64,000 bases of DNA, from NCBI RefSeq assembly GCF_949287625.1, contig NZ_CASEGO010000002.1:1-64000 (forward strand), given 5' to 3'. The stretch comes from an uncultured Brachyspira sp. Its GTDB lineage: Bacteria > Spirochaetota > Brachyspiria > Brachyspirales > Brachyspiraceae. Both the position numbers and the translations under genes were made by a program. Position 1 is the stretch's first letter. Each line of letters opens with the position of its first letter. Under the pieces are notes generated by a model. The model saw only the letters and a list, made by a program, of their open reading frames with translations. It was not told the origin of the DNA and did no database searches. Positions 17,222 to 24,944 of the stretch are shown here, one piece after another.

Positions 17222-18062
17222 TTCTTCCTCCGCCATAGTACTGATCTCCATTATCTTTATCTTTTCTAAGCTGTCTTAAAGATTCAAGCAGCCTGTCAAT
17301 ATCGGATTTGCTTTCCTCGTTATCATTATTGCTGTTGTTATTATTATTCTGATTATCCTGATTATTATTGCTGCTTTGATTGTCTTGATTATCATTATTA
17401 TTTTGATTGTTCTGATTATTTTGATTATCCTGATTGTTTTGATCATTCTGATTATTCTGATTATTATCCTGATTGTTTTGATTTCCCTGATTATTATTGT
17501 TTTGATTACTCTCATCATTATTGCCAGAGCTTCCATTATTATCATCACTCTGACCGCTTTGATTTTGCTCATTATTCTGCTGACTGCTGGGACCAGTATT
17601 ATTTTGATTTTGCTGTTCTTCTAATTTTTTATAAGCATATTCTAAAGCTCTTTTTGCATTGTTATCATTGGGAGTATTAACAAGCGATTCTACTAATTCA
17701 TCTATAGCACCTTGATAATCCTGTCCTTCTATCTTTGTTATTCCAGAATTATAATAAATGGCACTTTTTATATCTTTGCTTGTATTTTCTGTGGCACTTT
17801 TTTTAGCCATATCAAATAATTGTAAGGCACTGTCCAATTCACCAATAGAAGACATAGTAGTACCCATATTATAAAATATTTCTGGAGAATTAGGTACTTT
17901 GCTTAAAGCCTTTTCATACAAACTTACAGCTCCATCATAATCTCCTTTTCTCATAAGTCTGTTTGCTCTGTCTACATCAAACTTTGCTGTTAATTCATTT
18001 AATGAAAATGAATATGCATAGCTTACAGATATAATAAAAATTAATAGTGCATGTTTTCTCAT
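17205..18062 (-). CDS. batC: BatC TPR protein with Asn/Gln-rich tail
   Basis: This 285-residue protein has a signal peptide, then three TPRs (about residues 30-150: DYDGAVSLYEKALSKVPN, LDSALQLFDMAKK, DYQGAIDELVESLVNTPN), then about 100 residues made almost only of N, Q, D and S. It ends with ESKSDIDRLLESLRQLRKDK and a glycine-rich tip. TPR plus a low-complexity polar region plus a short C-terminal helix is usual for BatC, but the Asn/Gln tract here is unusually long and repetitive. It lies between batB (47-base gap) and batD (17-base overlap). Confidence 0.85.
   Translation of the reverse strand: MRKHALLIFIISVSYAYSFSLNELTAKFDVDRANRLMRKGDYDGAVSLYEKALSKVPNSPEIFYNMGTTMSSIGELDSALQLFDMAKKSATENTSKDIKSAIYYNSGITKIEGQDYQGAIDELVESLVNTPNDNNAKRALEYAYKKLEEQQNQNNTGPSSQQNNEQNQSGQSDDNNGSSGNNDESNQNNNNQGNQNNQDNNQNNQNDQNNQDNQNNQNNQNNNDNQDNQSSNNNQDNQNNNNNSNNDNEESKSDIDRLLESLRQLRKDKDNGDQYYGGGRIDKDW
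17310..17600 (-). repeat. Low-complexity Asn/Gln codon repeat in batC
   Basis: AAT, CAA, CAG and GAT codons recur as short units such as AATCAGGATAATCAA, encoding runs of NNQDNQNN. Such tracts expand and contract readily, so length may vary between strains. Confidence 0.7.
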
Positions 18063-18109
18063 TATACAAATCCTAATTAAAAAATATAATAAAAAATAAT
18101 AATAAAATA

Positions 18110-19126
18110 CTACTGATATAACTTTGCTTTTTTATCACTAATTTTTTCAGGTTTTATTCTTATCTGTGTTAATATATTAAGTATGCTCGATATCATTATA
18201 AAAAGCACAGAAATACCCAAAAATATTTGAAATCTCTCTTTATAGCTTCTATTATTTCTCACAGCAGAAACACTATCCATATTTTTTTTCATATCGTCAA
18301 ATATGCTTTCTAATGAAACATTTTCTGCAATATAGCTTTTTCCAAGTGTAGAATCTGCTATTAATTTTAATGTATTATCATCTCTTTTTGAAATAACAGA
18401 TTTTTCTCTCACACCCAAATCTGTACTTATAGCAGCCCCCTGAGAAGTTCCAACCCCTATAGTATATACACTTATATTCATATCTTTAAGTTCTTTTAAT
18501 ACCTCATCAAAATAACCGCCATGATCCTCTCCGTCAGTTATTAGTACTATAGATTTTTTGCTTACAGCATCTACATTAAAAGTATTTTTGGCAGTAACCA
18601 AAGCATCTGCTATTCTAGTACCCTGAAGAGTGACAGACTTTGTACTCAAATTATCAAGTATATAAGAAAAAGTTTCCATATCCTGAGTAAAAGGACAAGC
18701 TATAAAACTAGTTCCTGCAAAACCTACTAATGAAACAGCCAAATTATCAGTATTTTTTACAAATTTTTCTATTTCTAATTTTGCCCTTTCAAGTCTTGAA
18801 GGCCACACATCATCAGCATCCATTGATCTAGATAAATCTAATGCTATTGTTATCATGTAATTATCGGTTTTTATTTTTTGCTCTATTATACCCCATTTAG
18901 GCTGCATCAATGCAAATATTAGTACAGCAGAAGCAAGTATCATAAATATTATAGAAAATATTCTCAAATTTGATATTCTTTTATAAGCTTTATCATTTTG
19001 AAAATTTAAATTTCTTGTAAATAAAGATAATACCTTATGCACTCTCATTCTTGATATAACAAATAATATTATAAGCAGTGGTATTAATACATATAAAACT
19101 ATAAATTTAAAATCACCAAAAAACAT
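18110..19126 (-). CDS. batB: BatA/BatB von Willebrand factor A-domain protein
   Basis: This 338-residue membrane protein has two N-terminal transmembrane segments (about residues 8-25 and 55-75), a VWA domain (about 85-280) and a C-terminal transmembrane helix. The MIDAS motif is complete: DLSRSMDADDVW, the T in QGTRIADAL, and ITDGEDHGG. It matches the BatA/BatB family that opens bat operons. Only one VWA gene is present here, and there is no moxR or DUF58 gene upstream within the window, so whether it plays the A or B role cannot be told. Confidence 0.87.
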   Translation of the reverse strand: MFFGDFKFIVLYVLIPLLIILFVISRMRVHKVLSLFTRNLNFQNDKAYKRISNLRIFSIIFMILASAVLIFALMQPKWGIIEQKIKTDNYMITIALDLSRSMDADDVWPSRLERAKLEIEKFVKNTDNLAVSLVGFAGTSFIACPFTQDMETFSYILDNLSTKSVTLQGTRIADALVTAKNTFNVDAVSKKSIVLITDGEDHGGYFDEVLKELKDMNISVYTIGVGTSQGAAISTDLGVREKSVISKRDDNTLKLIADSTLGKSYIAENVSLESIFDDMKKNMDSVSAVRNNRSYKERFQIFLGISVLFIMISSILNILTQIRIKPEKISDKKAKLYQ

Positions 19127-19356
19127 TATATTTCCATTTTTTAAATTTGTAATATTATACTTATATTTAGTATAATATCAATAGTATCATTTTGATATAA
19201 ATAACCATTAATATGTATTTAATGTAATACAATTAATAATTTTATATAGAATTATTAATTGCAGATTATTGTTGCCATAGCAATAGATTTTTTTGTTAGA
19301 ATGATCTACTATTATGCTGTAAAATTCAATATTAAAAGGAAGTTTAAGGAAGCTCA

Positions 19357-20172
19357 ATGAAAAGAAGAATTATAAAGATAGACGAAGACAAATGTACAGG
19401 CTGCGGTATATGTATTCCAGACTGTCCTGAAGGAGCTTTGCAAATAATAGACGGTAAAGCGAGACTTATAAGCGATTTATTCTGTGACGGATTGGGAGCG
19501 TGCATAAAAGCATGTCCTGAAAATGCTATGGAAATAGAAGAAAGAGAAGCTGAAGAATATAATGAAAGTAAAGTTATGGTAAATATAGTTAAAGGCGGAG
19601 TTAATGTTATAAAAGCACATTTAAAACATTTAAAAGACCATGGAGAAAATAAGCTCTTTGATGAAGCTGTAAAATACTTAAAAGATAATAATTTGGAGGT
19701 GCCTGATATGGAAGAAAATAAAGCCTGCGGATGTCCGGGAAGTATGCAGAGAGATTTAAGAAATAAGTTTAGAGGAGAAAATAACAGCAGTAATATTCAA
19801 ATGCATTCTGAATTAAGAAACTGGCCTATACAGTTAAAATTGATAAATCCTAATGCTAATTATTTTGATAATGCTGATTTATTAATAGTGGCTGATTGTG
19901 TGCCTTTTTCATATCCAAATTTTCATTCAAGATTTTTAAAAGATAAAACTTTACTAATGTTCTGTCCAAAACTAGATTCAGATATTGACGGATATATAAG
20001 CAAATTAGCTAGCATATTTACTGATAAAAATATTAATTCTATAACCATAGTTAGAATGGAAGTTCCTTGCTGCGGAGGTGTAGAAACAGTTGTAAGAAAG
20101 GCTCTTGAAATAGCTCAAAAAAATATCATCATAAAAGAATATACTATTTCTATAGATGGAAGTATCATTTAA
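19357..20172 (+). CDS. Ferredoxin-type 4Fe-4S protein
   Basis: This 271-residue cytoplasmic protein starts with two 4Fe-4S motifs (CTGCGICIPDCP and CDGLGACIKACP). A linker contains CGCPGS, and a C-terminal domain carries cysteines in IVADCVPFSYPNFHSRF, MFCPKLD and VPCCGGVE. Proteins of this build are common in anaerobes and are thought to be redox carriers or to bind extra clusters; the partner is unknown. The end of the protein resembles a coenzyme-binding alpha/beta domain (LLIVADCVP, NSITIVRMEVPCCG). It is divergent from the bat operon. Confidence 0.82.
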   Translation: MKRRIIKIDEDKCTGCGICIPDCPEGALQIIDGKARLISDLFCDGLGACIKACPENAMEIEEREAEEYNESKVMVNIVKGGVNVIKAHLKHLKDHGENKLFDEAVKYLKDNNLEVPDMEENKACGCPGSMQRDLRNKFRGENNSSNIQMHSELRNWPIQLKLINPNANYFDNADLLIVADCVPFSYPNFHSRFLKDKTLLMFCPKLDSDIDGYISKLASIFTDKNINSITIVRMEVPCCGGVETVVRKALEIAQKNIIIKEYTISIDGSII

Positions 20173-20203
20173 TTATTTTTTCTGTTTTTTAACTATTTTT
20201 TAT

Positions 20204-20227
20204 ATTGGGGGGATAATTCCCCTCAAT
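20204..20227 (+). terminator. Hairpin after the ferredoxin gene
   Basis: ATTGGGG (20204-20210) can pair with CCCCTCAAT (20219-20227). No T-tract follows on the plus strand, so it may be an atypical terminator or an mRNA 3'-end structure. Confidence 0.35.
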
Positions 20228-20356
20228 AATAATATAATAATTCAGTTTTATTCATTAATATATCATACAGCAATAATAAATTCTTTCTTGAAAAAATATT
20301 ACTTTATTATAAAATAGTAGCAAGTATAAAATTATATTAAAAGAGGCTTATGAAAT

Positions 20357-21589
20357 ATGAAAATAAAATTAATAAATATATGTTTGATAATTGCTATATC
20401 ATCATTTTTTATATCCTGTGCTACAACATCAAACAGTTCATCAAGCGGTGTATATGTAGGAGAAGATACAGGTGAAATAGGAATAGTTAATAACTGGAAA
20501 AATCCGGATTTCAAAGGCGGAAAAACAACAAAGATAACTGCTGAAGGCTTCGCTTCTGCTGACGGAAGAGGAGAAGCTGATGCCATAGAAAGATCAATAG
20601 AAAGTGCTAAAAGAAATGCTGTAGAACAGGCGGTGGGATCTATAGTACAGGGAACTACACTAGTAGAAAATAATAAACTTATAAGTTCAAAAATATATGA
20701 TAATACCACTGGCTATATATCAGAGTATAAAGTTATTAATATTGCCAAATCTGGAAGTGTATGGTATTCAAAAATAGAGGCTACTGTTGGTGTAGATATG
20801 CTTCAGGACAATTTGCAGGCTATGGGCATACTTATGGACAGAAAAAATATGCCTTTGATAGTTACGCTTGTAGTAGATGAAACTGGAAATTTAAGCGAAT
20901 CTTTTAATACAGAGCTGGAAAAAAATATGAGCGAAAAAGGATTTAAATTTGTAAGTGCTTCATCTCTAAAAAATGCTATGAGAAAAGAGAATATCAGCTA
21001 TGAAGATACTTCAAGCTCTTCAGACTCCATAAAAAAAATAGCTAATGCCACAGGTGCACAAATAGTAATATTAGGAAAAGCTGGTGCTTCTTTCTTTACT
21101 TCTATTAAAGGTACTGCTATGAAAAGCTACAGAAGCGATGTTGCGATTACCGCTATTAATATATCCGATTACAGTACAATAGCTCGTGCTACCCATCAGG
21201 CTGGAGGTGTTGGAGGAAGCGATAAAGATGCTCATTCTATTGCATTAGTTAAATCTGCTGACTATATATCCGATGATTTTGTTAATCAGATAGTACAAAA
21301 ATGGCAGAGTGAAGTTCAAAACGGAACAGAGTATACTATATATGTTAATGGTCTTGATTTTAATGATTCTATAGGGTTTGAAGAGGCATTGAAGAAAAAT
21401 GTAGGAAATTTAAAAAGTGTTTATAATAGAGGAGTATCTGGTTCTTCATCTAAATATGTTGTTACTTATATAGGAAGCAGCAGAGATTTGGCTGTTGATA
21501 TCAATTCAAAGGCTGGAAGTATGGGATATCAGATTATAATAAGCAGCTTTGATGATAAAACTATTACTTTAAAGGCAAATAAAAGGTAG
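20357..21589 (+). CDS. FlgT/LPP20-like lipoprotein
   Basis: This 410-residue protein has a lipoprotein signal (lipobox FISC, Cys22). Residues about 60-155 match the FlgT N-terminal/LPP20 pattern: TAEGFASADGRGEADAIERSIESAKRNAVEQAVGSIVQG with a following beta strand pair. Next comes a domain similar to FlgT-M/CsgG (MPLIVTLVVDETGNLSESFNTELEKNM and ATGAQIVILGKAGASFF), and the C terminus has a repeated beta-alpha unit. In other bacteria such proteins support the outer-membrane part of flagella; in a spirochaete the role is unknown. It is 12 bases upstream of queH. Confidence 0.75.
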   Translation: MKIKLINICLIIAISSFFISCATTSNSSSSGVYVGEDTGEIGIVNNWKNPDFKGGKTTKITAEGFASADGRGEADAIERSIESAKRNAVEQAVGSIVQGTTLVENNKLISSKIYDNTTGYISEYKVINIAKSGSVWYSKIEATVGVDMLQDNLQAMGILMDRKNMPLIVTLVVDETGNLSESFNTELEKNMSEKGFKFVSASSLKNAMRKENISYEDTSSSSDSIKKIANATGAQIVILGKAGASFFTSIKGTAMKSYRSDVAITAINISDYSTIARATHQAGGVGGSDKDAHSIALVKSADYISDDFVNQIVQKWQSEVQNGTEYTIYVNGLDFNDSIGFEEALKKNVGNLKSVYNRGVSGSSSKYVVTYIGSSRDLAVDINSKAGSMGYQIIISSFDDKTITLKANKR

Positions 21590-21601
21590 AATAATTATTT
21601 T

Positions 21602-22144
21602 ATGAAAGAAAAATTAGTAGTTCACACTTGCTGCGGAGTTTGTATGTCATATCCGCGTACTATACTTGAAGATTATGACAGTATATTTTATTTTTATAAT
21701 CCTAACATCTACCCTATAGAAGAGTATAAAAGAAGAAGAGATGAGTTTATCAATTATGCTGATAGTTTGGGAATAAAAACTTATGTAGAAGAAGAGGATA
21801 ATGCTGTTTCAAATTGGTATAATGATATAAAAGGATTTGAAAATGAACCTGAAAAAGGAGCAAGATGCAGTATTTGTTTTAAACATAGAATAAAAAGAGC
21901 TTTTGAATATGCTAAAAATATCAATGCTGAATATGTTACTACTGTAATGACTGTAAGCCCGCATAAAAATAGTAAGGTTATAGAGATGATAGGCAATTCC
22001 TTAGCAGATGAATATAAAGAAATAAAATATCTTCACTTTGACTTTAAGAAAAAAGACGGATTCAAAAAAACAAATATAATAGCGAATAATGCAGGACTTT
22101 ACAGACAAAATTACTGCGGGTGTGAGTTCAGCATACGCAGTTAA
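21602..22144 (+). CDS. queH: Epoxyqueuosine reductase QueH
   Basis: This 180-residue protein has the full set of QueH (DUF208) cysteine motifs: HTCCGVCMSYP at the N terminus, RCSICFKHRI in the middle and YRQNYCGCEFS at the end. QueH reduces epoxyqueuosine to queuosine in the tRNA anticodon, using an Fe-S cluster and a neighbouring iron, and replaces QueG in many anaerobes. The length is normal. It follows the FlgT-like lipoprotein closely but is functionally unrelated to it. Confidence 0.92.
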   Translation: MKEKLVVHTCCGVCMSYPRTILEDYDSIFYFYNPNIYPIEEYKRRRDEFINYADSLGIKTYVEEEDNAVSNWYNDIKGFENEPEKGARCSICFKHRIKRAFEYAKNINAEYVTTVMTVSPHKNSKVIEMIGNSLADEYKEIKYLHFDFKKKDGFKKTNIIANNAGLYRQNYCGCEFSIRS

Positions 22145-22335
22145 AATATTATACTTGTTTTTTAACCTATTTCAATTTTGTATCCGCAGCATTATAGATA
22201 ATAGCTTTAAATGATATTTACACCTCTAGTAACTGCAGCTTTGTACATATACTTTTATCTGTTTGGCTGTAAGTCAATGCAAATATCTAATTAAAAAAAT
22301 TCATTTTTGACAAAGTATAATTTGTTTAGTTATGC
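22145..22335. repeat. Decayed copy E of the dispersed repeat
   Basis: The right end, TTGACA (22307-22312) followed by AAGTATAATTTGTTTAG, matches the ends of copies A, B and D (TTTGTTTAGGTATA). The -10 position has drifted to TTATGC. Only weak GC islands remain in the stretch to the left, and no left end is recognisable. No gene is seen in the 288 bases between queH and the next start. Confidence 0.5.
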
Positions 22336-22359
22336 AATAAGAATAACATTCAAATTATT

Positions 22360-22387
22360 TTGACAATTTTAATTTTATAGTTATTAT
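22360..22387 (+). promoter_or_regulatory. Promoter of the PP-loop gene
   Basis: TTGACA (22360-22365), a 16-base spacer and TATTAT (22382-22387), about 45 bases before the chosen start codon. Confidence 0.65.
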
Positions 22388-22432
22388 TATATTATTATAT
22401 ATAAATAATAACATATGCAAAAGGAAAATATA

Positions 22433-23491
22433 ATGAATAAAAAAGCAAAGGCTATTTTACTATTATCGGGCGGATTAGACAGTATGCTTGCGGGTGCTAT
22501 ATTAAAAAGAGAAAATATTGATGTTCTTGCTTTGAGATTTGTTACTGGGTTGGAATATTCTGTTATAAAAGAAGAGCTTTTAAATATATATAATGAAGAC
22601 CCTGCTAAAAAGGCTGCAGATTTTCTTAATATACCAATAAGATTTGTTTCATTAAAAGATGTTTATCTGGATATGTTTTTAAATCCTAAATATGGTTACG
22701 GAAGTGCCATTAATCCTTGTTTGGACTGCCATATATTAATGCTTAAAACTGCAAAAAAGATTATGGAGGAAGAAGGATTCGATTTTATAGCAACTGGAGA
22801 GGTAAGCGGACAAAGACCTATGAGTCAGAAATCTCAAGACCTTATAAATGCAATAAGAGAAAGCGGACTTGAAGGCAGATTATTAAGACCATTATCGGCA
22901 AAACTGCTCCCTATAACAAAAGCTGAAGAAGAAGGACTTATAAACAGAGAAAATCTATATGATATATATGGAAGATCCAGACATATGCAGATGAAGTTAG
23001 CAAAAGAGTTTGGTATAACTGATTATCCTGAACCAGCAGGAGCAGGCTGTTCTATAGTAGATAAAGGATATGCTAGGAGATACAATGATTTAATTTCAAA
23101 TAATGGAAAGGAAATATTAAATATAGAGCTTATGCAGTATCTTGCTATAGGAAGGCATATAAGAATAAATAAAAATCTTAAACTTATACTAGGAAGAAAT
23201 GAAAAAGAAAATGATGCATTAGAAAAAAGAAAAAGAGAAAACTGCGTTGTATTAAAACCTAATTATAATAAAGGACCTTTTGGATATTTGGAAGTTTATG
23301 ATAATATTGAAAATGTAAATTATGATGATGTATTAAAATCAGCTATGATAATGGGATATTTCTCAAAAGAGGATAAAGATACTCTTTCTATAAATACCTC
23401 ATACTATAACAATGGCAATGAATATAAAACTGAAAATATTGATATAAATAAAGAAGATGCAAAAAATACTGTATTTCAGCAAATAGTATAA
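22433..23491 (+). CDS. PP-loop ATPase, MnmA/ThiI-related thiolation enzyme
   Basis: This protein of about 352 residues has a PP-loop (LLLSGGLDSMLAGAIL), the cysteine pair NPCLDCHILM, then IATGEVSGQRPMSQKSQDL, LLRPLSAKLLPITKAEEEG, YGRSRHMQMKLAKEFG and YPEPAGAGCS. This order defines a group often annotated as tRNA thiouridylase or ThiI-like; the exact substrate is not settled. The last 90 residues form a separate domain. I start at the ATG at 22433, preceded by AAAGGAAAA, rather than at 22415. It lies downstream of queH but has its own promoter. Confidence 0.78.
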   Translation: MNKKAKAILLLSGGLDSMLAGAILKRENIDVLALRFVTGLEYSVIKEELLNIYNEDPAKKAADFLNIPIRFVSLKDVYLDMFLNPKYGYGSAINPCLDCHILMLKTAKKIMEEEGFDFIATGEVSGQRPMSQKSQDLINAIRESGLEGRLLRPLSAKLLPITKAEEEGLINRENLYDIYGRSRHMQMKLAKEFGITDYPEPAGAGCSIVDKGYARRYNDLISNNGKEILNIELMQYLAIGRHIRINKNLKLILGRNEKENDALEKRKRENCVVLKPNYNKGPFGYLEVYDNIENVNYDDVLKSAMIMGYFSKEDKDTLSINTSYYNNGNEYKTENIDINKEDAKNTVFQQIV

Positions 23492-23499
23492 AATAGTAA

Positions 23500-23529
23500 T
23501 GCCCTTATAAATATTTACTTATAAGGGCA
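23500..23529. terminator. Bidirectional terminator between convergent genes
   Basis: TGCCCTTATAA (23500-23510) pairs perfectly with TTATAAGGGCA (23519-23529) around an 8-base loop, between the PP-loop gene and the SPOR gene. T-tracts are modest on both sides. Confidence 0.7.
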
Positions 23530-23556
23530 CCACTATAACTTTTAGGATATTTTTAT

Positions 23557-24366
23557 TTAACTTACTTTCTTATCGGAATAAATATAACTATCTTTATAAG
23601 CTGGTATCTTTTTTATTTCTGCCAAAGCCTTCTGAGCTTCTTCGCGTGTATCATATCTTCCAACTTTTAATTTATACATAACCTTACCGTCAGACATAGT
23701 TTCTTCTTTAATAAAAGCCTTAGGAAATTTAGATTTCAAAGTATCTCTTGCTGAGTAAGTATTATCTTTATCATAGCCAACTGCAACTTGTATAAAGTAT
23801 ATAGAATCAGCAGATGATGATCTTGTATAAGGTACTCTAGTAGTAGAAGCAGAGCTCGATGATTGTTTAACAGGAGCTATGCTTGCAAACTGCTGAGGCG
23901 GCGTATATGTAGTATTAGGTGCCTGACCTGCTGTTTCTTTTTCTTTAATATCTTCGTTAATAGCATCTAATTCTGAAGCTAAATTCTGAGTATACTCATT
24001 ATATCTGTCAGCAGAAGTATTTCCCTCTCTTATAATGCTTGAATTGTCATATTCGCTTAAAGCAGCAGTATCATTATTAGGAACATCAGCAGTGCTGGTA
24101 TCTGCAGACATACTTTCAGACTGTTCTGCACCTCTCATTAATGCTTCAATAGAATCGCTTGAACTATTACTTACTTGTACAGGTTTAGATCCGCCCAAAT
24201 GAAAACCTAATACAAAAATAAATAATATCAAAGCTGCAACACTAATAGAAAATACCAATAATCTTATAGGGGTAAAATTGACTATATAAAGAGTTTTCCT
24301 TCTGCTAAATTGATTAATATTATTAGTAGAAGAGCCTTTTTCTTCTGTGTTTTGATTTAACTCCAT
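23557..24366 (-). CDS. SPOR-domain membrane protein
   Basis: This 269-residue protein has a cytoplasmic N terminus, one transmembrane helix (about residues 33-55, LLVFSISVAALILFIFVLGF), a Ser/Asn-rich periplasmic linker and a C-terminal SPOR domain (about 190-265: IYFIQVAVGYDKDNTYSARD, YKLKVGRYDTREEAQKALAEIKK). SPOR domains bind denuded glycan at the division septum. It is the last gene of an operon that starts with ftsZ, which supports a division role. Its start overlaps the end of coaE by 44 bases. Confidence 0.87.
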   Translation of the reverse strand: MELNQNTEEKGSSTNNINQFSRRKTLYIVNFTPIRLLVFSISVAALILFIFVLGFHLGGSKPVQVSNSSSDSIEALMRGAEQSESMSADTSTADVPNNDTAALSEYDNSSIIREGNTSADRYNEYTQNLASELDAINEDIKEKETAGQAPNTTYTPPQQFASIAPVKQSSSSASTTRVPYTRSSSADSIYFIQVAVGYDKDNTYSARDTLKSKFPKAFIKEETMSDGKVMYKLKVGRYDTREEAQKALAEIKKIPAYKDSYIYSDKKVS

Positions 24367-24943
24367 AATGCCTTCCTAATTTTTTTGAGATTATAATTAG
24401 ATTATTATAATCTTTCATGTTGTTTATTAGAATATCGGCATTGAACTTATTATTTTTAACATCTCTTTGCATTTTTAGACGTTTTCTTGCTTCATGTTCA
24501 GAAATATTTCTGCTTTTTCTCATTCTATTAATGATATCAGAAGTTTTAGAATTAACATATATAAGACTTGTGCACATAAAGCGTATTTTACTTCTCATAA
24601 TAAGTGCTGCTTCTATAACAACATCTTTGCAAGAAGAATCTATCAATTCCTTTACTCTATTTTCTATATAGGGATAATTAATTTCTTCTAATCTTTTTAA
24701 TTTTTTAAAATTATTAAATACAACAGCACCTAATTTTTTTCTGTCTATATTACCGCTGCCATCTAATATATCCGATGAAAACTCACCTACTATATTATCT
24801 TTATTATTTATTAATGCCTCATGACCTATTAAATCAGCATCAATATACAAAGCATTCATCTCTTTAGCAAGCATTTTAGAAAAAGAACTCTTGCCGGAAC
24901 ATATAAGCCCATATACACCTATAATATTTTTATTATTATCCAT
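24323..24943 (-). CDS. coaE: Dephospho-CoA kinase
   Basis: CoaE phosphorylates dephospho-CoA, the last step of CoA synthesis. The 206-residue protein has the P-loop GLICSGKSSFSK (residues 13-24), the substrate motif LYIDADLIGHEAL, and the lid RMRKSRNISEHEARKRLKMQ. The usual GTGKST-like P-loop here reads GLICSGKSS. The C-terminal tail is basic (KSKHRRKRLFY) and is encoded in the overlap with the SPOR gene. One base separates it from the TPR gene upstream. Confidence 0.88.
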   Translation of the reverse strand: MDNNKNIIGVYGLICSGKSSFSKMLAKEMNALYIDADLIGHEALINNKDNIVGEFSSDILDGSGNIDRKKLGAVVFNNFKKLKRLEEINYPYIENRVKELIDSSCKDVVIEAALIMRSKIRFMCTSLIYVNSKTSDIINRMRKSRNISEHEARKRLKMQRDVKNNKFNADILINNMKDYNNLIIISKKLGRHYGVKSKHRRKRLFY

Positions 24944-24944
24944 T

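Noticed and set aside
17276..17624. ORFs in other frames of the batC low-complexity region
   Set aside because: They encode only repeats of I, L, M, T and R produced by reading the Asn/Gln codons out of frame.
22145..22432. Intergenic stretch after queH considered as a riboswitch or small RNA
   Set aside because: Only the repeat end and an ordinary promoter are recognisable; no conserved aptamer pattern was seen.
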